Below, one piece after another: positions 18,721 to 31,404 of a stretch of DNA of 64,000 bases. How positions within the stretch are numbered: position 1 is the first letter of the stretch; each line of letters opens with the position of its first letter. The translations under genes and the position numbers were made by a program. The notes beneath the pieces are model-generated. The model ran no database searches and was not told where the DNA came from. It was given only the letters and a program-made list of their open reading frames with translations. Origin of the DNA: Chrysoporthe austroafricana (taxonomy: Eukaryota > Ascomycota > Sordariomycetes > Diaporthales > Cryphonectriaceae); the NCBI GenBank assembly GCA_001051155.2, contig JYIP02000011.1, forward strand, positions 310,001 through 374,000, read 5' to 3'.

Positions 18721-21175
18721 ATAGCAGCCTTAGCTGGACAGCTTGCTATTAAGATTATTGCGTATTATACCTTTCGGAAAAGGAAAGTTTAAGATAATTC
18801 CTATACAAGCTTTAAAGATAACGATAATTCGCTATAAGCAGAAAAGGCTTACTTTACAGTATTATTATTTAGGATAGCGATTCCGATTGCTCTAGTAAAA
18901 AACTCTTACGGAACGAGAAAAATTTAAGAAAGTACCCTTTAAACTATTATCTGGAACGATAATAGAACAATATAATAAAAGAAGAAACCGGCATTATATA
19001 ACCAGAATTACCAATACTTAGCAATATTATCGAGGAATTAATATATTCCGACAAATAACCGGATAACTTATTAATTCTAACTTTCGATAAAGAATTATCG
19101 GAAAAAATAGCCTATTTCCAATAGAAAGATTGTTAAAACTGTAAATGGATATTCAAATATACGGAAATTGAATATATTATTTATAGGCTTATAATAAAAG
19201 AGCTTTTCCAAAGCATACTATTTCAGAATAGCGGATATTTATCCCAAAAAGATAGAAAGATTAATTACTTATATTCTCGTTATTATAAACTTGCCTGGAT
19301 TAATTGCATTTATTATAATTGCTAGATATATTTTAACGAGAAAGTTAAATAAAATTGGTTTTTATTTAGGGAATAGGACTAATTGATCTATCCCGTTACA
19401 GAAAAAAAGGGAAAATTCAAAAAAGTCTTGCATATTGAAAATAATAATGCATATATTGGATTATTAAATAATTGCTTATAAACGTATATCGATAAAAAGA
19501 CTATATAGGGATAATGCTATATAATAGTATATTTTATATATGCATAAGACAAAGCTAAAGAATAGCATAGGCTATAAGAGATCGAGAAAAATCGGCAGCG
19601 AAACTATGCTTAAGCAAAAAAGCTAGCATAGCAAATAGCGAGAAACGCCCAGGAAATCCCAAAAGGGAAGGATTGCTTGTAAAGGGATAATAGCCAATTA
19701 GGATTACGAAATCCCTATATATTACTATCGGGAAAAACGAAAAGCATATCGTTCTGGACGCATATATTAACGGATAGCGATATAGCGCATTATTGGATAG
19801 TAATACGCAAGGAAATTTCATTTTGCCAAAAGTTATTAATAAAGAACGAATCCTTTGAATATAAAAAAAGGATTCTTATAGGCTTAATACTGTAAAAAAA
19901 AGATCGGTTATATATAACTAAAATATAATCGATATGGAAACTGATTATTTACTTATCTCGATCTAAAGCCTTATAACGAATATTACCTTTAATATTATAG
20001 ATATAGTATAGTATAAATTGATCTTAGGAATATTTTGGCTTAAGAAATATAATCTTCGAATCGATTGGACTACTGGCCAGATTTTATAGGAATAAGCCGT
20101 ATTTATTGAAAAGGTTGCAATTATTAATAAAAGAAAAGACTTAATTACTAAGGATAATATAAGAGAAATGCGTTCAAATAGGCTTATAAGTACTCTTAAA
20201 GCAGAAGGATAAGCTACGATATAAGGAAAGGTTACGGATACTTTGAACTTCCAGACGAAAGTTAAGGACAGATTAAAACTATAAGTAACTATCGACTTAC
20301 AGAAATATAGTTAAGCATAGAGCAATACGAAGAAATGCGGATTATAGAACTATAAAGAAATATAGCTCTTATAATACGAATATGCCAGAAGGCAGTTTGG
20401 CTCGATACTTAACAAATATCCGAAACTACCAGAAATACAGAAGCCCTAGAGGCAGGAAGCTAGCGAAAGGAAATACGCATAACAGTACCTTATATTCTTA
20501 CAGATTGCAGAAGACGAAAAAGGACCAATACCGATATTCGAGAATATATTAAGAGAGTATTACGAATTCAAGAAACTATAGCAAGGAAAGTTCGATACGG
20601 GATTGCTAAAGCATAGCCCATACGATTACAAAATCCTTTTGAAAGAGGGAATGCAGCCAAAATTCTTCCCTATTTACAGATTTGACGAAATAAGACTCGA
20701 AACGCTTAAGGAATATATTAACGAAAACTTAAAGCAAGGCTATATACGATTATTGCAATTATTAGCAAGATACTTTATCCTGTTCGTACTCAAAAAGAAC
20801 GGTAAATTACGACTTTATATAAACTACCGATAGCTTAACAATATTATTATTAAAAATCGATACCCATTACTACTAGCAAACGAAATGAAGGATCGATTAA
20901 TTGGAACCAAATAGTTTATTATGCTTGATTTTAAAGAAGGATATTATTATATCAGAATTAAGGAAGATAATATCTGGAAGATAGCTTTCAGAATACGCTA
21001 TAGATATTTCGAATATATAATTATGCTTTTTGGGCTTACGAATACGCTAGCGTCCTTCCAGGAAATGATCAATTATATCTTGCGCGAATTTCTGGATATT
21101 ATTATTATTATCTATTTCGATAATATCCTAGTTTTTTCCAAAAACCTCGAAATATATAAGCAGCATATACGGGAA
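18721..21175 (+). pseudogene. pol: A3 pol part 1: linker, protease, RT
   Basis: The acidic linker spans about 18721-19700. The protease active site at about 19787-19822 reads LLDSNTQGNFI; Asp and Ser are kept but the Gly of DSG is Asn. RT is well preserved at 20590-21175, with open stretches at 20603-20833 and 20921-21202 (EGMQPKFFPIYRFDE; FVLKKNGKLRLYINYR; GYYYIRIKEDNIWKIAF). The catalytic box at 21113-21124 is YFDN. A4 interrupts the gene about 50 bp downstream, and the reading resumes at 28501. Confidence 0.9.
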
Positions 21176-21602
21176 TGTTATGAACGCCGCAGCAATTCCT
21201 AAGATATGCTGTAAAATTAAAGGTTTTATGCTAATAAGAGCGGTACTAAATATAGCCTTGAGATTCAGGATAAGTTTACTAAGTATCGCAATATTCATAA
21301 GCCAATATAGCTATTAATAATAAAGTCCAATTGATATTTAGATTAATAACTAAAGAACTATTTCTATTTATCTAATAAATGCTTGAATCTTATATATCCG
21401 GCTTTTCAGTTAGGATAGCTAGAATAGCTTAGCTATCTTATCGGATAGCCTGGATAGGTTAGCTATTTTGTAATTCTAACCCTAACCCCTATATACGTAA
21501 GCATTATAGGGTTCTTTTGTAAAATTTGGAAACCTTAGCGCTAAATAGGCTATTCCGGGTAATCTGAATATTGTACTCTGGTCTATTTGTTAGTTTATAA
21601 TA
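21176..21602 (-). repeat. A4 3' LTR
   Basis: It is 427 bp, TGTTATGAAC to TTATAATA on the plus strand. It contains TTCTAACCCTAACCCC (telomere-like) and AGCTATCC-type repeats, as in A3. The polypurine tract (sense AGAAAGGGATAA) abuts at 21603. Confidence 0.95.
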
Positions 21603-21618
21603 TTATCCCTTTCTTATC

Positions 21619-21638
21619 GATTATTATCCTTAATAACT
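21619..21638 (-). other. Stem-loop beside the A4 polypurine tract
   Basis: GATTATTA (21619-21626), loop TCCT, TAATAACT (21631-21638): a 6-bp core plus a G-T pair. Same position and loop length as in A2. Confidence 0.6.
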
Positions 21639-21790
21639 TTCTGTAAGCCTTCTTGCAATCCCTGGCTATTTATCGTACTTTCCTGATTAGGATATCTAGC
21701 AAAGTCCGAAAGCCAAAATTTTCTTTTCGTTCCGATAAGGACAAATAGCGTGCCGCCTTACTGTTCCGTATTATTTCGAATGCCGTAGAA

Positions 21791-22300
21791 ATGCATTCCT
21801 GTTCTTATTATGATTGCTTGGGTTTTGAGTCTTGCGCGGTATCCGAAATGGATTCTTCCCGCTGCTTTCGATGCGTTCAGTACGGCCGATCGAAATGCGA
21901 TATCCTGGAATCTACCAATGCGACGGAACTCTTGCGTACTTCCGCGCAATATCAGAAACTGGAAAATAAGATTGAGGAGCTCGAGGATCGGTTAGTACGT
22001 TTGCGCAAGCAAAAACGGTTATAGCGAGAGCGGATAGCGCGTGCGTTCCGTTATAATTTATTTAATCTGGAAGACCTGGAGCGTATAGAAGCTGAAAAGG
22101 CTGAGGAAGAATGTCGTAAGGCCGAAGCGGAATGCCGGGCTACGGAACCTTTCGTTCCAGAAAATCCTTTTCCTGAGAGTTTCGATTTTGATACTGCTTT
22201 GCAGCAATTTGGTTCTGATATCGATTAGTCCGTTATTAGTCTGGGAGCCGGGCCTGAAAATATAGCCAGTCTTTCTGGTATTGACTATCTTTCCGGTTAA
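21791..22300 (+). pseudogene. A4 antisense gene: Zn2Cys6-like cluster plus coiled coil (169 codons)
   Basis: ATG 21791 to TAA 22298-22300, one frame with only two internal stops (TAG near 22021 and near 22227). Five of six cysteine ligands remain: C-x2-Y-x7-C-x9-C-x2-C-x7-C, reading through VSEMDSSRCFRCVQYGRSKCD. The coiled coil is QYQKLENKIEELEDRLVRLR, then RIEAEKAEEECRKAEAECR. The tail SFDFDTALQQFGSDID is the same as in A1 and A2. In-frame upstream sequence (SFRSDKDK, RAALLFRIISNAVEM) is conserved in A3, so translation may start earlier. This copy gives the clearest view of the cysteine cluster. Confidence 0.78.
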
Positions 22301-22379
22301 CTGGTAAGCCTTTCCGACTTATCGTTCTTTTAACTGCTAGCCTTTTTTTTTTTTATTATTGCTTATCCAAGTAGTCTGC

Positions 22380-25300
22380 TAATGCCTGGGGTATATTCTG
22401 CAAGTTGCTTCTGGGTTCTTATAAGTTTTCGTTTATTGGATAACTTTTCTATTTAATAAGGTATTCGGGATTATAGTTCGGTTTGCAGTATTTGAAAATT
22501 CGTTCGACCTCGTATTCCGGTTTGTTGCTTTTAACCCGGATAGTTTTGTCTGTTTTAGTCGATTTTGGTACTGGTTCGAGAAGTAAGATATGAAATACCG
22601 GATAGATTCTCATTCCATAGAGTAATACAAGTTCGAAATTGATATCTAAGACTTTTTTCAAAACCTTGAAAGGTCTTAATCTTTTATAATCTAACGAGTG
22701 GGAAGGTCTTGTCGTTTTAATATATTCTTTTTGTCGGACAAAATAAATTTTATCCCTTTCCTATAAGATTGGTTTTTCAATTCTTTTGGAATTGGCATAT
22801 CTTATTATTCTTTCTTGTATAAATTTCAATTCTTTCTGAAATTCTTCTTGAACTTTCTTAATTTTTCTGATTCGTTTTCCTGCAGCTTTTGCATTTATTC
22901 CTAATATTTCGTTATAATAAGCTATCGAATTATAGCCGTAAAGTGCATAGAATAATAATTTCTTTATTATGCTTATATTTGCGCTATTATATGCAAACTA
23001 TACTAATAGTAAGAAGTTAACCCAGTTATCTTATTCGTAATTTACGTAATATTATAAATATTATTTAATAATCTAATTAATTCTTTCTGTTTGCCTATCC
23101 GTTTGTAAGTGAAAAGTTATAGATATTCTCTATTATATTCCGAATAGTTTCATAAGTAAGGTCTAGAAATTTAATACGAACTTCCTATCTTTATTGGAAA
23201 TGATTTTTTTGGGCATATTATAATTGGCTATAATCGTTTTCAGGAATGTATATACGAGGTCCTTTGCCGTACTGCTTTCCTTATAAGGGAAGAAGTAAGC
23301 ATACTTGCTTAGTCTGCAAATTATTACCAAAATGCTATTATATTGCATTTCGGTTAAGAGTTTTCGTAAAAAAGGTAGCTTAATAATAAAATCCCAATTA
23401 ATAGATTGCCAAATTGCTTTCGGGATAAGGAATAGTTGGAATAGTCTATAAGGCTTATAATATTCAATTTTATTCTTCTTATAGCTATCGCATTCCCGTA
23501 AGATATTTTCAATTCTTTATCTGAATTTTAATAGGTTCCAATATTTCTTGATTCTTTTATAAGTAGATCTGATTCTTTAGTAGCTATATGCTAGTGCATT
23601 ATATATAGCCTTAATATATTCGTTTTGTTCTTTAATGGTTATATTTTCTAGTTTCTTCTGTTTATTGCTAATTTTGATAATCGTATTGAATTCTTTTGCT
23701 TTATTTACAAAGTTGCTATTTTTGTTCTGTCTGAAAATGTTTTAGAATTCTTTTAGTTCTAAATCTTAATAGTCTGATCGTTTGCTAAATGCGTCTGCTT
23801 TGCTATTTTCAGATCTTTTATAATAGATAATTTTCAAATCGAATTGCAAAAGGAATTCTGCTTATTTAATCTGTTATTTATTCAAAGCTTTGATAGTTAT
23901 AAATATTATTAGATTCTTATAATCCGAATGCATTATAATTTGGTATTTGGCCCCGATTAAATATCGTTATTATTTTTCGAATGCTTTAATAATTGCTATT
24001 AATTCCTTGTTTGGGATGCCGTAATTGAGTTCTGGGCTGTTCAATTTTTTTGAAAAGTTGCTTATAATCCTGAAACGTCTTTAATTATCTCGCTACCCGA
24101 GCTATTTGCTTAATATATAATCTGATATATCGGTTTCTATTTTAAAGGGTTTCTTTAAGTCCGTTTTATAAAGGATAGGTTCTGATATAATTCGTTTTTT
24201 GATTTTGTCGAACGCTTTTTGTATTTCAAGGGTCTATCTGAATTTCCGGTCCTTTTTAATAAGGTCTGTAAAAGGGTATGCGATCTTATTATAATCTCGG
24301 ATAAATTATTAGTAAAAGTTGGTATATTTAAAGAATGCTCTAATATCCTTAATATTTTTCGGGATAAGCTATTCCCGTATTGCTTTGATTTTATTTTATT
24401 ATATGCTAATTTATCCTAGCTCGATAGTATAGCTTAGATAATTAACCTTTTATTAATAGAAATAGCATTTGCTTAATTCGATTAGAAGTTTATTATCTTG
24501 CAATATTTGGAATATTTCCTATACGTGCTGCTTGTATATCTCAAGGTTTTTGGAGAAAACCAAGATATTATTAAGATAGATAATAATAGTAATATTAAGA
24601 AATTCGTACAGAACGTAATTGATTATTTCTTAGAAAGATGCTAGCACATTCGTAAGTCTAAAAGGTATAATTATATATTCGAAATGTCCGTAACGTATTC
24701 TGAAAGCTATTTTCCAAATATCGTCTTCTTTGATTCTGATATAATAATATCCTTCTTTAAGATTAAGCGTAATAAACTATTTGGTTTCAATTAATCGATC
24801 TTTTATTTCGCTTGCTAGCGGTAATAAGTATCGATTCTTGATAGTAATATCGTTAAGCTATCGGTAGTTTATGCAAAGCTGTAATTTATTATTCTTTTTG
24901 GGTACGAATAGGATAAAGTATCCTGCTAATAATTGCGAGAGTCGTATATAGCCCCGTTTTAAGTTTTTGTCAATATATTCCTTAAGCGCTTCGAGTCTTG
25001 CTTTATTAAGCCTATAAATAGGGAAGAATTTTGGCTGCGTTCCTTTTTTTAAAGGGATTTCGTAATCGTATAGGCTATGCTTTAGTAATCCCGTATCGAA
25101 CTTCTTTTGCTATAGTTTCTTGAATTCGTAATACTCTCTTAGTACGTTCTCGAATATTGGTATTGGTCTTTCTTTATCTTTTGCAATCTGTAAGAATATA
25201 AAATACTGTTATACGTATTTTCCTTTGCTAGCTTCTTATCTTTAGGGCTTCCGTATTTCTAATAGTTTCGGATATCTTTTGGGTATCGAGCCAAACTGCT

Positions 25301-26160
25301 TTCTAGCGTATTCGTATTATAGGAGCGGTATTTCTTTATAATTCTACAATCCGCATTTTTTCGTATTGTTCCGTATTTGACCGTATTTCTATTAGTCGAT
25401 AATTATTTATAATCTTGGTCCGTCTCTAATTTTTGTCTGGAAGTTCAAAGTATCCGTAACCTTTCCTTATATCGTAGCTTATCTTTTAGCCTTAAAGGTA
25501 TTTATAAGCCTATTTGAGCGCATTTCTCTTATGCTATCCTTAGTAATTAAGTCTTTTTTCCTGCTAATAATTGTAACTTTTTCAGTAAGTACGGCTTATT
25601 CCTATAAAATCTGGCTAGTAATCCAATCAATTCGAAAGTTATGCTTCTTAAGCTAAAGTATTCCCAAAATCAATTTATATTATGCCGTATCTATAATATT
25701 AAAAGTGATATTTATTATAAAGCCTTGGATCGAGATAAGTAAATAATTAATTTCCGTATCGATTATACTTTGGTTATATACGACCGATTTTCCTTTTATA
25801 ATATTAAACTTGTAAGGATCTTTCTTCTGTATCCAGGGGATTCGTTCTTTATTAACGACTTTTAGCAAAATGAAATTTCCTTGCGCGCTATTATCTAATA
25901 GTATGCTATATCGTTATCCGTTAATATATATATCTAGAACGATATGCTTTTTGTCTTTCCCGATAGTAATATATAGGGATTTTGTAATCCTAATCGGCTA
26001 TTATCCCTTTATAGGCGATCCTTCCTTTTTAAGGTTTCTTAAGCATTCTTTGCCGCTTATTGTACTAGCCTTTTTGCTTGGGCATAGCTTCGCTATCGAT
26101 TCTTCTCGATCTTCTGCAGCTTATGCTATTTTTTAGCCTTGTCCTATATATATATGGAAT
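22380..26160 (-). pseudogene. pol: A4 pol: protease, RT, RNase H, integrase, chromodomain
   Basis: Read right to left. The protease site at 25887-25895 is Asp-Asn-Ser instead of Asp-Ser-Gly, in LLDNSAQGNFI. RT spans about 25110-24400; the catalytic box at 24567-24578 reads YLNN, with Phe and both Asp altered. RNase H is near 24200-24000. Integrase spans about 23640-22850; the open piece 23163-23348 contains LSKYAYFFPYKESS and IISNKDRKFVLNF. The chromodomain region at 22449-22661 is open (GMRIYPVFHILLLEPV; NKPEYEVERIFKYCK; YNPEYLIK). Confidence 0.9.
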
Positions 26161-28068
26161 ATGCTATTATATAGCATTGCCCCTATATAGTCTTTCTATC
26201 GATATATATTCGTAAGTAATCGTTCGGTAGTCCAATATATGCATTATTATCCTTAATATGCAAGACTTTTCTAAATCTTCCTTTCTTTTCTGTAATGGGG
26301 TAGATTAATTAGTCCTATTCCTTGAATGGGAACCAATCTTATTTAACTTTCTCGCTAAAATGTATCTGGCAATTATAGTAAATGCAGCTAATCCAGGCAA
26401 GTTTATAATGATAAAGGTATAAGTAATTAATCTTTCCGTTTTCTTGGGATAAGCATTTGCTATTCTGAAATAGTATGCTTTGGAAAAGTTCTTTTATTAT
26501 AAGCCTATAGATAATATATTCAATTTCCGTATATTTGGTTATCCATTTGCAATTTTAGCAATTTTTTTGCTGGAAATAGGCTATTTCTTCTGACAATTCT
26601 TTATTAAAAGTTGGAATTAGTAAGTTATCCGGCTATTTATCGGGATATATTAATTTTTCGGCAATGCTGCTAAGTATTGGTAATTCTAATTATACAATAC
26701 CGATTTCTTTTTTTACTATATTGTTCTATTATTATTCCAGATAGTAATTCAAAAGGTATTTCCCTAAGTCTTTCTCGTTTCGTAAAAGTTTCTCGCTAAA
26801 ATAATCGGAATTGCTATTTTAGATAATAGTATTATAAAATGGGCCCTTTCTGCCTATAGCGAATTATCGCTATTTCTAGGGCTTGCATAAGAATTATCTT
26901 AAATCTTCTTTCTTTAAGAGGTATAGTATACAATAATCTTAATAGCAGATTATCTAGCTAAGGCTGCTATAATTAAAGTTTTCTGCTTATTCCGGTAGGA
27001 TATTTTTGTCTAGCTAATTGGGTTTCTATTGCTAAGCGATATTAAGCTATTTTTCTAGGACTGGCTTCTATTCTCGTTTTTTTTTTTTTTGCTAATAATT
27101 GCAAGCGATATAGCTTTTCCTGCCGCAATTATAACAAGTAACCTCTTTGCGTTATTTACGTATAAGAATATTTAGTTCTATAAGCTTAGCGTATATAATG
27201 CCCAAATAGGCTATATTATTTTTGCCTTTATGCTAAAACTTGCATTTCCTAGTATTCGGCTGATATTGCGGGGTAATGCTATAGTTTTTCTGCCGTTATT
27301 GCTGTCGTTCGTATAATCGGTTATCGATACGGATTGCTTTGTTAATGAATTCGCTAAGTTTTTCAAGTTAATCTTCTTTATAAAGTTCGTCCTTAATTTC
27401 TTCTTTAAGTCTAGCGTAATAAACATCTATAAGAAGATCGTTATCGTAATCGAAATGGGCAATAATCTGCCGGAATTTGGCCGTATAGTCTGCGGCTAAC
27501 CCGGTTTGTCGAAATGCCTTTAGCTGCTGTACTGCAGTATATCGTTTGTCCGGGTTTCCAAAAGTTTTAGCGAAAGCTAATTCAAAATTAATATAGCGCT
27601 AGAAAATGCGCTTGGTATCCTCTAAGCGGAATTCTTTACTATTATCCAGATAGTTACGAAAGGTTAGTTCCCATTATTGGAAGGCTATTCTTTCAAGGCG
27701 GCTTCTTGCGAAATCGATCTTGTCGTAAGTAATTCTGAACTGGGTCCCGTAATGCTTAAAATAAGCTTTGAATTGCATCAAGAAAGCCTGAAAGTCCTTT
27801 CGGGTGCTTTTGTAAAGGCCTGGCTTATCGAGCTTGAAAGCTTTGGCCTGTTAGAAGGCGTTAAGGCAGATAATTTCGTTCTTAACTTCCTCAAGCTATT
27901 AATATAGGGCTATATTCTGCTGCTGGAACTGTTCGTTAATAAGGGCAACCGGTATTTCTTCCTGAAAGGCTTGGATATTAAATAAAGACAGGGTCTGGGG
28001 CGCTATTATATCTTGAATATTGCTTAAAAGGTATATACTGAACCGGTCTTGAATAAGAATTATCAAAA
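26161..28068 (-). pseudogene. gag: A4 gag and gag-protease linker
   Basis: Gag core at about 27930-27290 reading leftward. The knuckle at 27095-27136 is CYNCGRKSYIACNY, missing the His (Tyr) and the last Cys (Tyr). The linker with many stops occupies 27050-26161. The plus-strand open frame at 27677-27907 here is only the complement of gag. Confidence 0.86.
28058..28066 (-). other. A4 primer binding site, probably self-priming
   Basis: Sense TTGATAATT, 2 nt from the 5' LTR; two C-to-T steps from TTGACAACT. The LTR motif at 28236-28244 (sense AGTTATCAA) is the matching partner after RIP. Confidence 0.6.
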
Positions 28069-28495
28069 TATTATGAATGCTATAGCAATTCCTAAAATAT
28101 GCTATAGAGTCAAAGGTTTTATGCTAATAAGAGCGGTATTAAGTATAGCTTTGAAATTCAGGATAGGTTTACTAAGTATTGCAATATTCATAAGCCAATA
28201 TGGCTATTAATAGTAAGGTCTAATTGATACTTAGATTGATAACTGAAAAACTATTTCTATTTATCTGGTAAATGCTTGGGTCTTATATATCCGGCTCTTT
28301 AGTTGGGATAGCTAGGATAGCTTAGCTATCTTGTCGGATAGCTTGGATAAGTTAGCTATCCTGTAATTCTAACCCTAACCCTTGCATACGTAAGCATTGT
28401 GGGGTTCCTTTATAGAGTCTGGAAACTCTAGCGCCAAGTGGGCTGTTCCGGGTAATTTGAGTATCGTACCCTGGTCTATTTGTTAGTTTATAACA
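28069..28495 (-). repeat. A4 5' LTR
   Basis: It is 427 bp, matching 21176-21602 along its length. It opens TATTATGAAT on the plus strand (RIP form) and closes TTATAACA. The flank AGAAA follows. Confidence 0.95.
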
Positions 28496-28500
28496 AGAAA

Positions 28501-30690
28501 GTATTCCAAACGTTATAAGATAACAAACTTTTAGTCGAATTAAGCAAATGCTATTTCTATTAATAAAAAGTTAATTATCTAGGCTATACTATCGAGCTAA
28601 GATAGATTAATATATAATAAGATAAAGTTAAAGCAGTACGAGAATAGCTTATCCCGGGAAATATTAAGAATGTCAAAGCATTCTTTAAATATGCTAATTT
28701 CTATTAACAGTTTATCCGAAATTATAGCAAGATTATATACTTTTTTACAGACCTTATAAAGAAAAACCGAAAATTCAGATAGACCTCTGAAGCATAAAAA
28801 GCATTTAACGAAATTAAAGAACGAATTATATCAGAACTTATTTTTTGCGAAACGGACTTAGAGAAACTTTTTGAAATAGAAACCGATATATCAGATTATG
28901 CATTAAGCGAACAGTTCGGGTAACGAGATAACCAAAGACATTTCAGGATTATAAGCAATTTTTTAAAAAAATTAAACGGCCTAGAGCTTAATTATAGCAT
29001 TCCAGATAAGGAATTAATAGCAATTGTTAAAGCATTCGAAAAATAATAACGATACTTAATCGGGGCCAAGTACTAAATTATAATATATTCAGATTATAAG
29101 AATTTAATAATATTTATAATTACTAAAGTTTTGAACAAACGATAAATCAGATAAGCAGAGTTCCTCTTATAATTCGATTTGAAAATTGTTTATTGCAAAA
29201 GATCCGAAAATAGCAGAGCAGATATATTTAATAAGCGATCGGATTACCAAAATTCAGAACTAAAAGAATTCTAGAATATTTTTCGATAAAATAAGGATAA
29301 TAATTTCGTAAATGAAATAAAAGAATTTAATATAATTATCAGAATTAATAGCAAATAAAGGAAATTAGAAGATATAATTACTAAGGAATAAAACGAATAT
29401 ATTAAGATTATGCATAATGTATTAGTATATAGCTATTAGAGAATTAGAGCTATTTATAAAAGAATCAAAAGATATTGGAATTTTCCAGGATTTAGACAAA
29501 AGATTGAAAAGATCTTGCGAGAATATAATAGCTATAAGAAGAATAAAATTGAATATTACAAGCCTTATAGACTATTCTAACTATTTCCTATCCCGAAAGC
29601 GGTTTGGCAATCTATTAATTAGGATTTCATTACTAAGCTACCCTTTTTACGAAAACCTTTAACCAAAATGCAATATAATAGCATTTTGGTAATAGTTTGC
29701 AAATTGAGCAAATACGCTTACTTCTTCCTTTATAAGGAAAACAGTATAGCAAAAGACTTTGTATATATATTCTTCAGAATAGTTATAGCCAATTATAGCA
29801 TGCTTAAAGAAATCATTTCCGATAAAGATAAGAAATTCATATTAAACTTCTGGACTTTATTTATAAAACTATTCGGAATATAATAGAGAATATTTATAGC
29901 TTTTCATTTACAAACAAATAGGCAAACGGAAAGAATTAATTAGATTATTAAGCAATATTTACGATATTATATAAATTACGAATAGGATAACTGGGTTAAT
30001 TTCTTATTACTAATATAATTCGCATATAATAATGCAAATATAAATACGATAAAGAAATTACTATTCTATGCACTTTACGGCTATAATCCGATAGTCTATT
30101 ATAACGAAATATTAAGAGCAAATGCAGAAATAGCGGAAAAACGAATTAGAAAAATTAAGAAAATCCAGAAAGAATTTCAGAAAGAACTGAAATTTATATA
30201 AGAATAATAAGATATGCCAACTCTAAAAGAATTAAAGGACTAATCCTACAGGAAAAGGATAAAATTTACTTTATCCGATAAAAGGAATATATCAAAATGA
30301 CAAGACCTTCCTATTCATTAGACTATAAGAAATTAGGATTATTCAAAATCCTAAAGAAAATCTTAAATATTAATTTCGAACTTGCATTACTTTATAGAAT
30401 AAGAATCTATTTAATATTCTACATTTCATTTTTCGAATTAATACTAAAATCAACCAAAACAGACAAAACTATCCAGATTGAAAGCAACAAACCAAAATAT
30501 AAGATTAAACGAATCCTTAAATACCGTAACCCAAACTATAATCCAGAATACCTTATCCAATAAAAAAAGTACCTAATAAGCGAAAACTTATAAGAACTTA
30601 GAAGCAATTTGCGAAATATACCCCAGGCATTAGCAAACTACTTGGATAAACAATAACGGAAAAGGGCTAGCAGTTAAAAGGATAACGGGT
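28501..30690 (+). pseudogene. pol: A3 pol part 2: RT end, RNase H, integrase, chromodomain
   Basis: The RT thumb resumes at 28501. RNase H spans about 28870-29045 (IETDISDYAL, then ELNYSIPDKELIAIVKAFEK). The integrase finger is near 29390-29540. The integrase core includes the open piece 29668-29883 (CKLSKYAYFFLYKENS, EIISDKDKKFILNFWTLF). The chromodomain lies within 30430-30560, with a long open piece at 30297-30563 (NKPKYKIKRILKYRN, YNPEYLIQ). Its end is convergent with the antisense gene. Confidence 0.9.
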
Positions 30691-30706
30691 CGGAAAGGCC
30701 TACCGG

Positions 30707-31216
30707 TTAACCGGAAGGATAATTAGTATTAAACGGACCGGCTATATTTTCAGACCCGATTTCTAGACCAATAACGGATTAATCGATATCGGAATTAAAT
30801 TGCTATAAGGCAGTATCAAAATCGAAACTCTTAGAAAAAGGACTTTCGAGAACGAAAGGTTCCGCAGCCTGGCATTCCGTTTCAGCCTTGCGATATTCCT
30901 CTTCGGCCTCTTCAGCTTTTACGCATTCCAGGTCTTCCAGATTAGATAAACCGTAACGGAACGTACGCGCTATCCGCTCTTGCTATAACCGTTTTTGTTT
31001 GCGCAGATATACTAACCGATTTTCGAGCTTCTCGATCTTATCTTCCAGTTTCTGATACTGCGCGGAAGCATGCAAGAACTCCGCCGTATTAATAGGCTCC
31101 AGGATATCGCATTTCGATCGGCCGTACTGGATGTATCGAAAGCAGCGAGAGGAATCCGTTTCGGATACCGCGCAAAACTCAAAACCCAAGCGATTACAAT
31201 AAGAATAAGAACGTAT
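30707..31216 (-). pseudogene. A3 antisense gene: Zn2Cys6-like cluster plus coiled coil
   Basis: 510 bp in one frame, exactly the A4 length. The start codon is ATA at 31214-31216 (ATG by G-to-A) and the stop is at 30707-30709. The open core at 30983-31189 reads CAVSETDSSRCFRYIQYGRSKCDIL, then a coiled coil (QYQKLEDKIEKLENRLVYLR); about three internal stops lie in the second half. Convergent with A3 pol, starting about 150 bp from the 3' LTR polypurine tract. Confidence 0.74.
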
Positions 31217-31369
31217 TTCTATAGCGTTCGAAATAATGCGGAATAGTAAGGCGGCACGCTATTTATCCTTATCGGAACGAAAAGAAAACTTTGACTTTCG
31301 GACCTTGCCAAATATCTTAATTAGGAAAGTATGATAAATAGCCAGGGATTGCAAGAAGGCTTATAGAAA

Positions 31370-31387
31370 GTTGTTAGGGATAATAAC
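31370..31387 (+). other. Stem-loop beside the A3 polypurine tract
   Basis: GTTGTTA (31370-31376), loop GGGA, TAATAAC (31381-31387): seven positions with one G-T pair. The polypurine tract (GATAAGAAAGGGATAA) follows and ends at 31404. Confidence 0.6.
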
Positions 31388-31404
31388 CGATAAGAAAGGG
31401 ATAA

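Larger units (their letters stand above)
21176..28495 (-). mobile_element. Complete family A element A4 (7320 bp), inside A3
   Basis: Minus strand, two 427-bp LTRs. The target duplication is GGGAA (21171-21175) on the left and AGAAA (28496-28500) on the right. The differences are G-to-A, as RIP would produce after insertion. The A3 RT reading continues across it: LEIYKQHIRE before, then the VFQTL-type segment after. Innermost element of the B1-A3-A4 stack. Confidence 0.95.

Noticed and set aside
19555..19821. Recurrent 88-codon open frame opposite the protease (also 25870-26136 plus and 37060-37326 minus)
   Set aside because: Exact complement of the protease region in three related elements; hydrophobic low-complexity reading with no family features. 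The sense strand carries the protease motif.
27677..27907. 76-codon plus frame over A4 gag (similarly 8536-8769 over A2 gag)
   Set aside because: Opposite strand of the gag core, which is identified by homology to the other copies.
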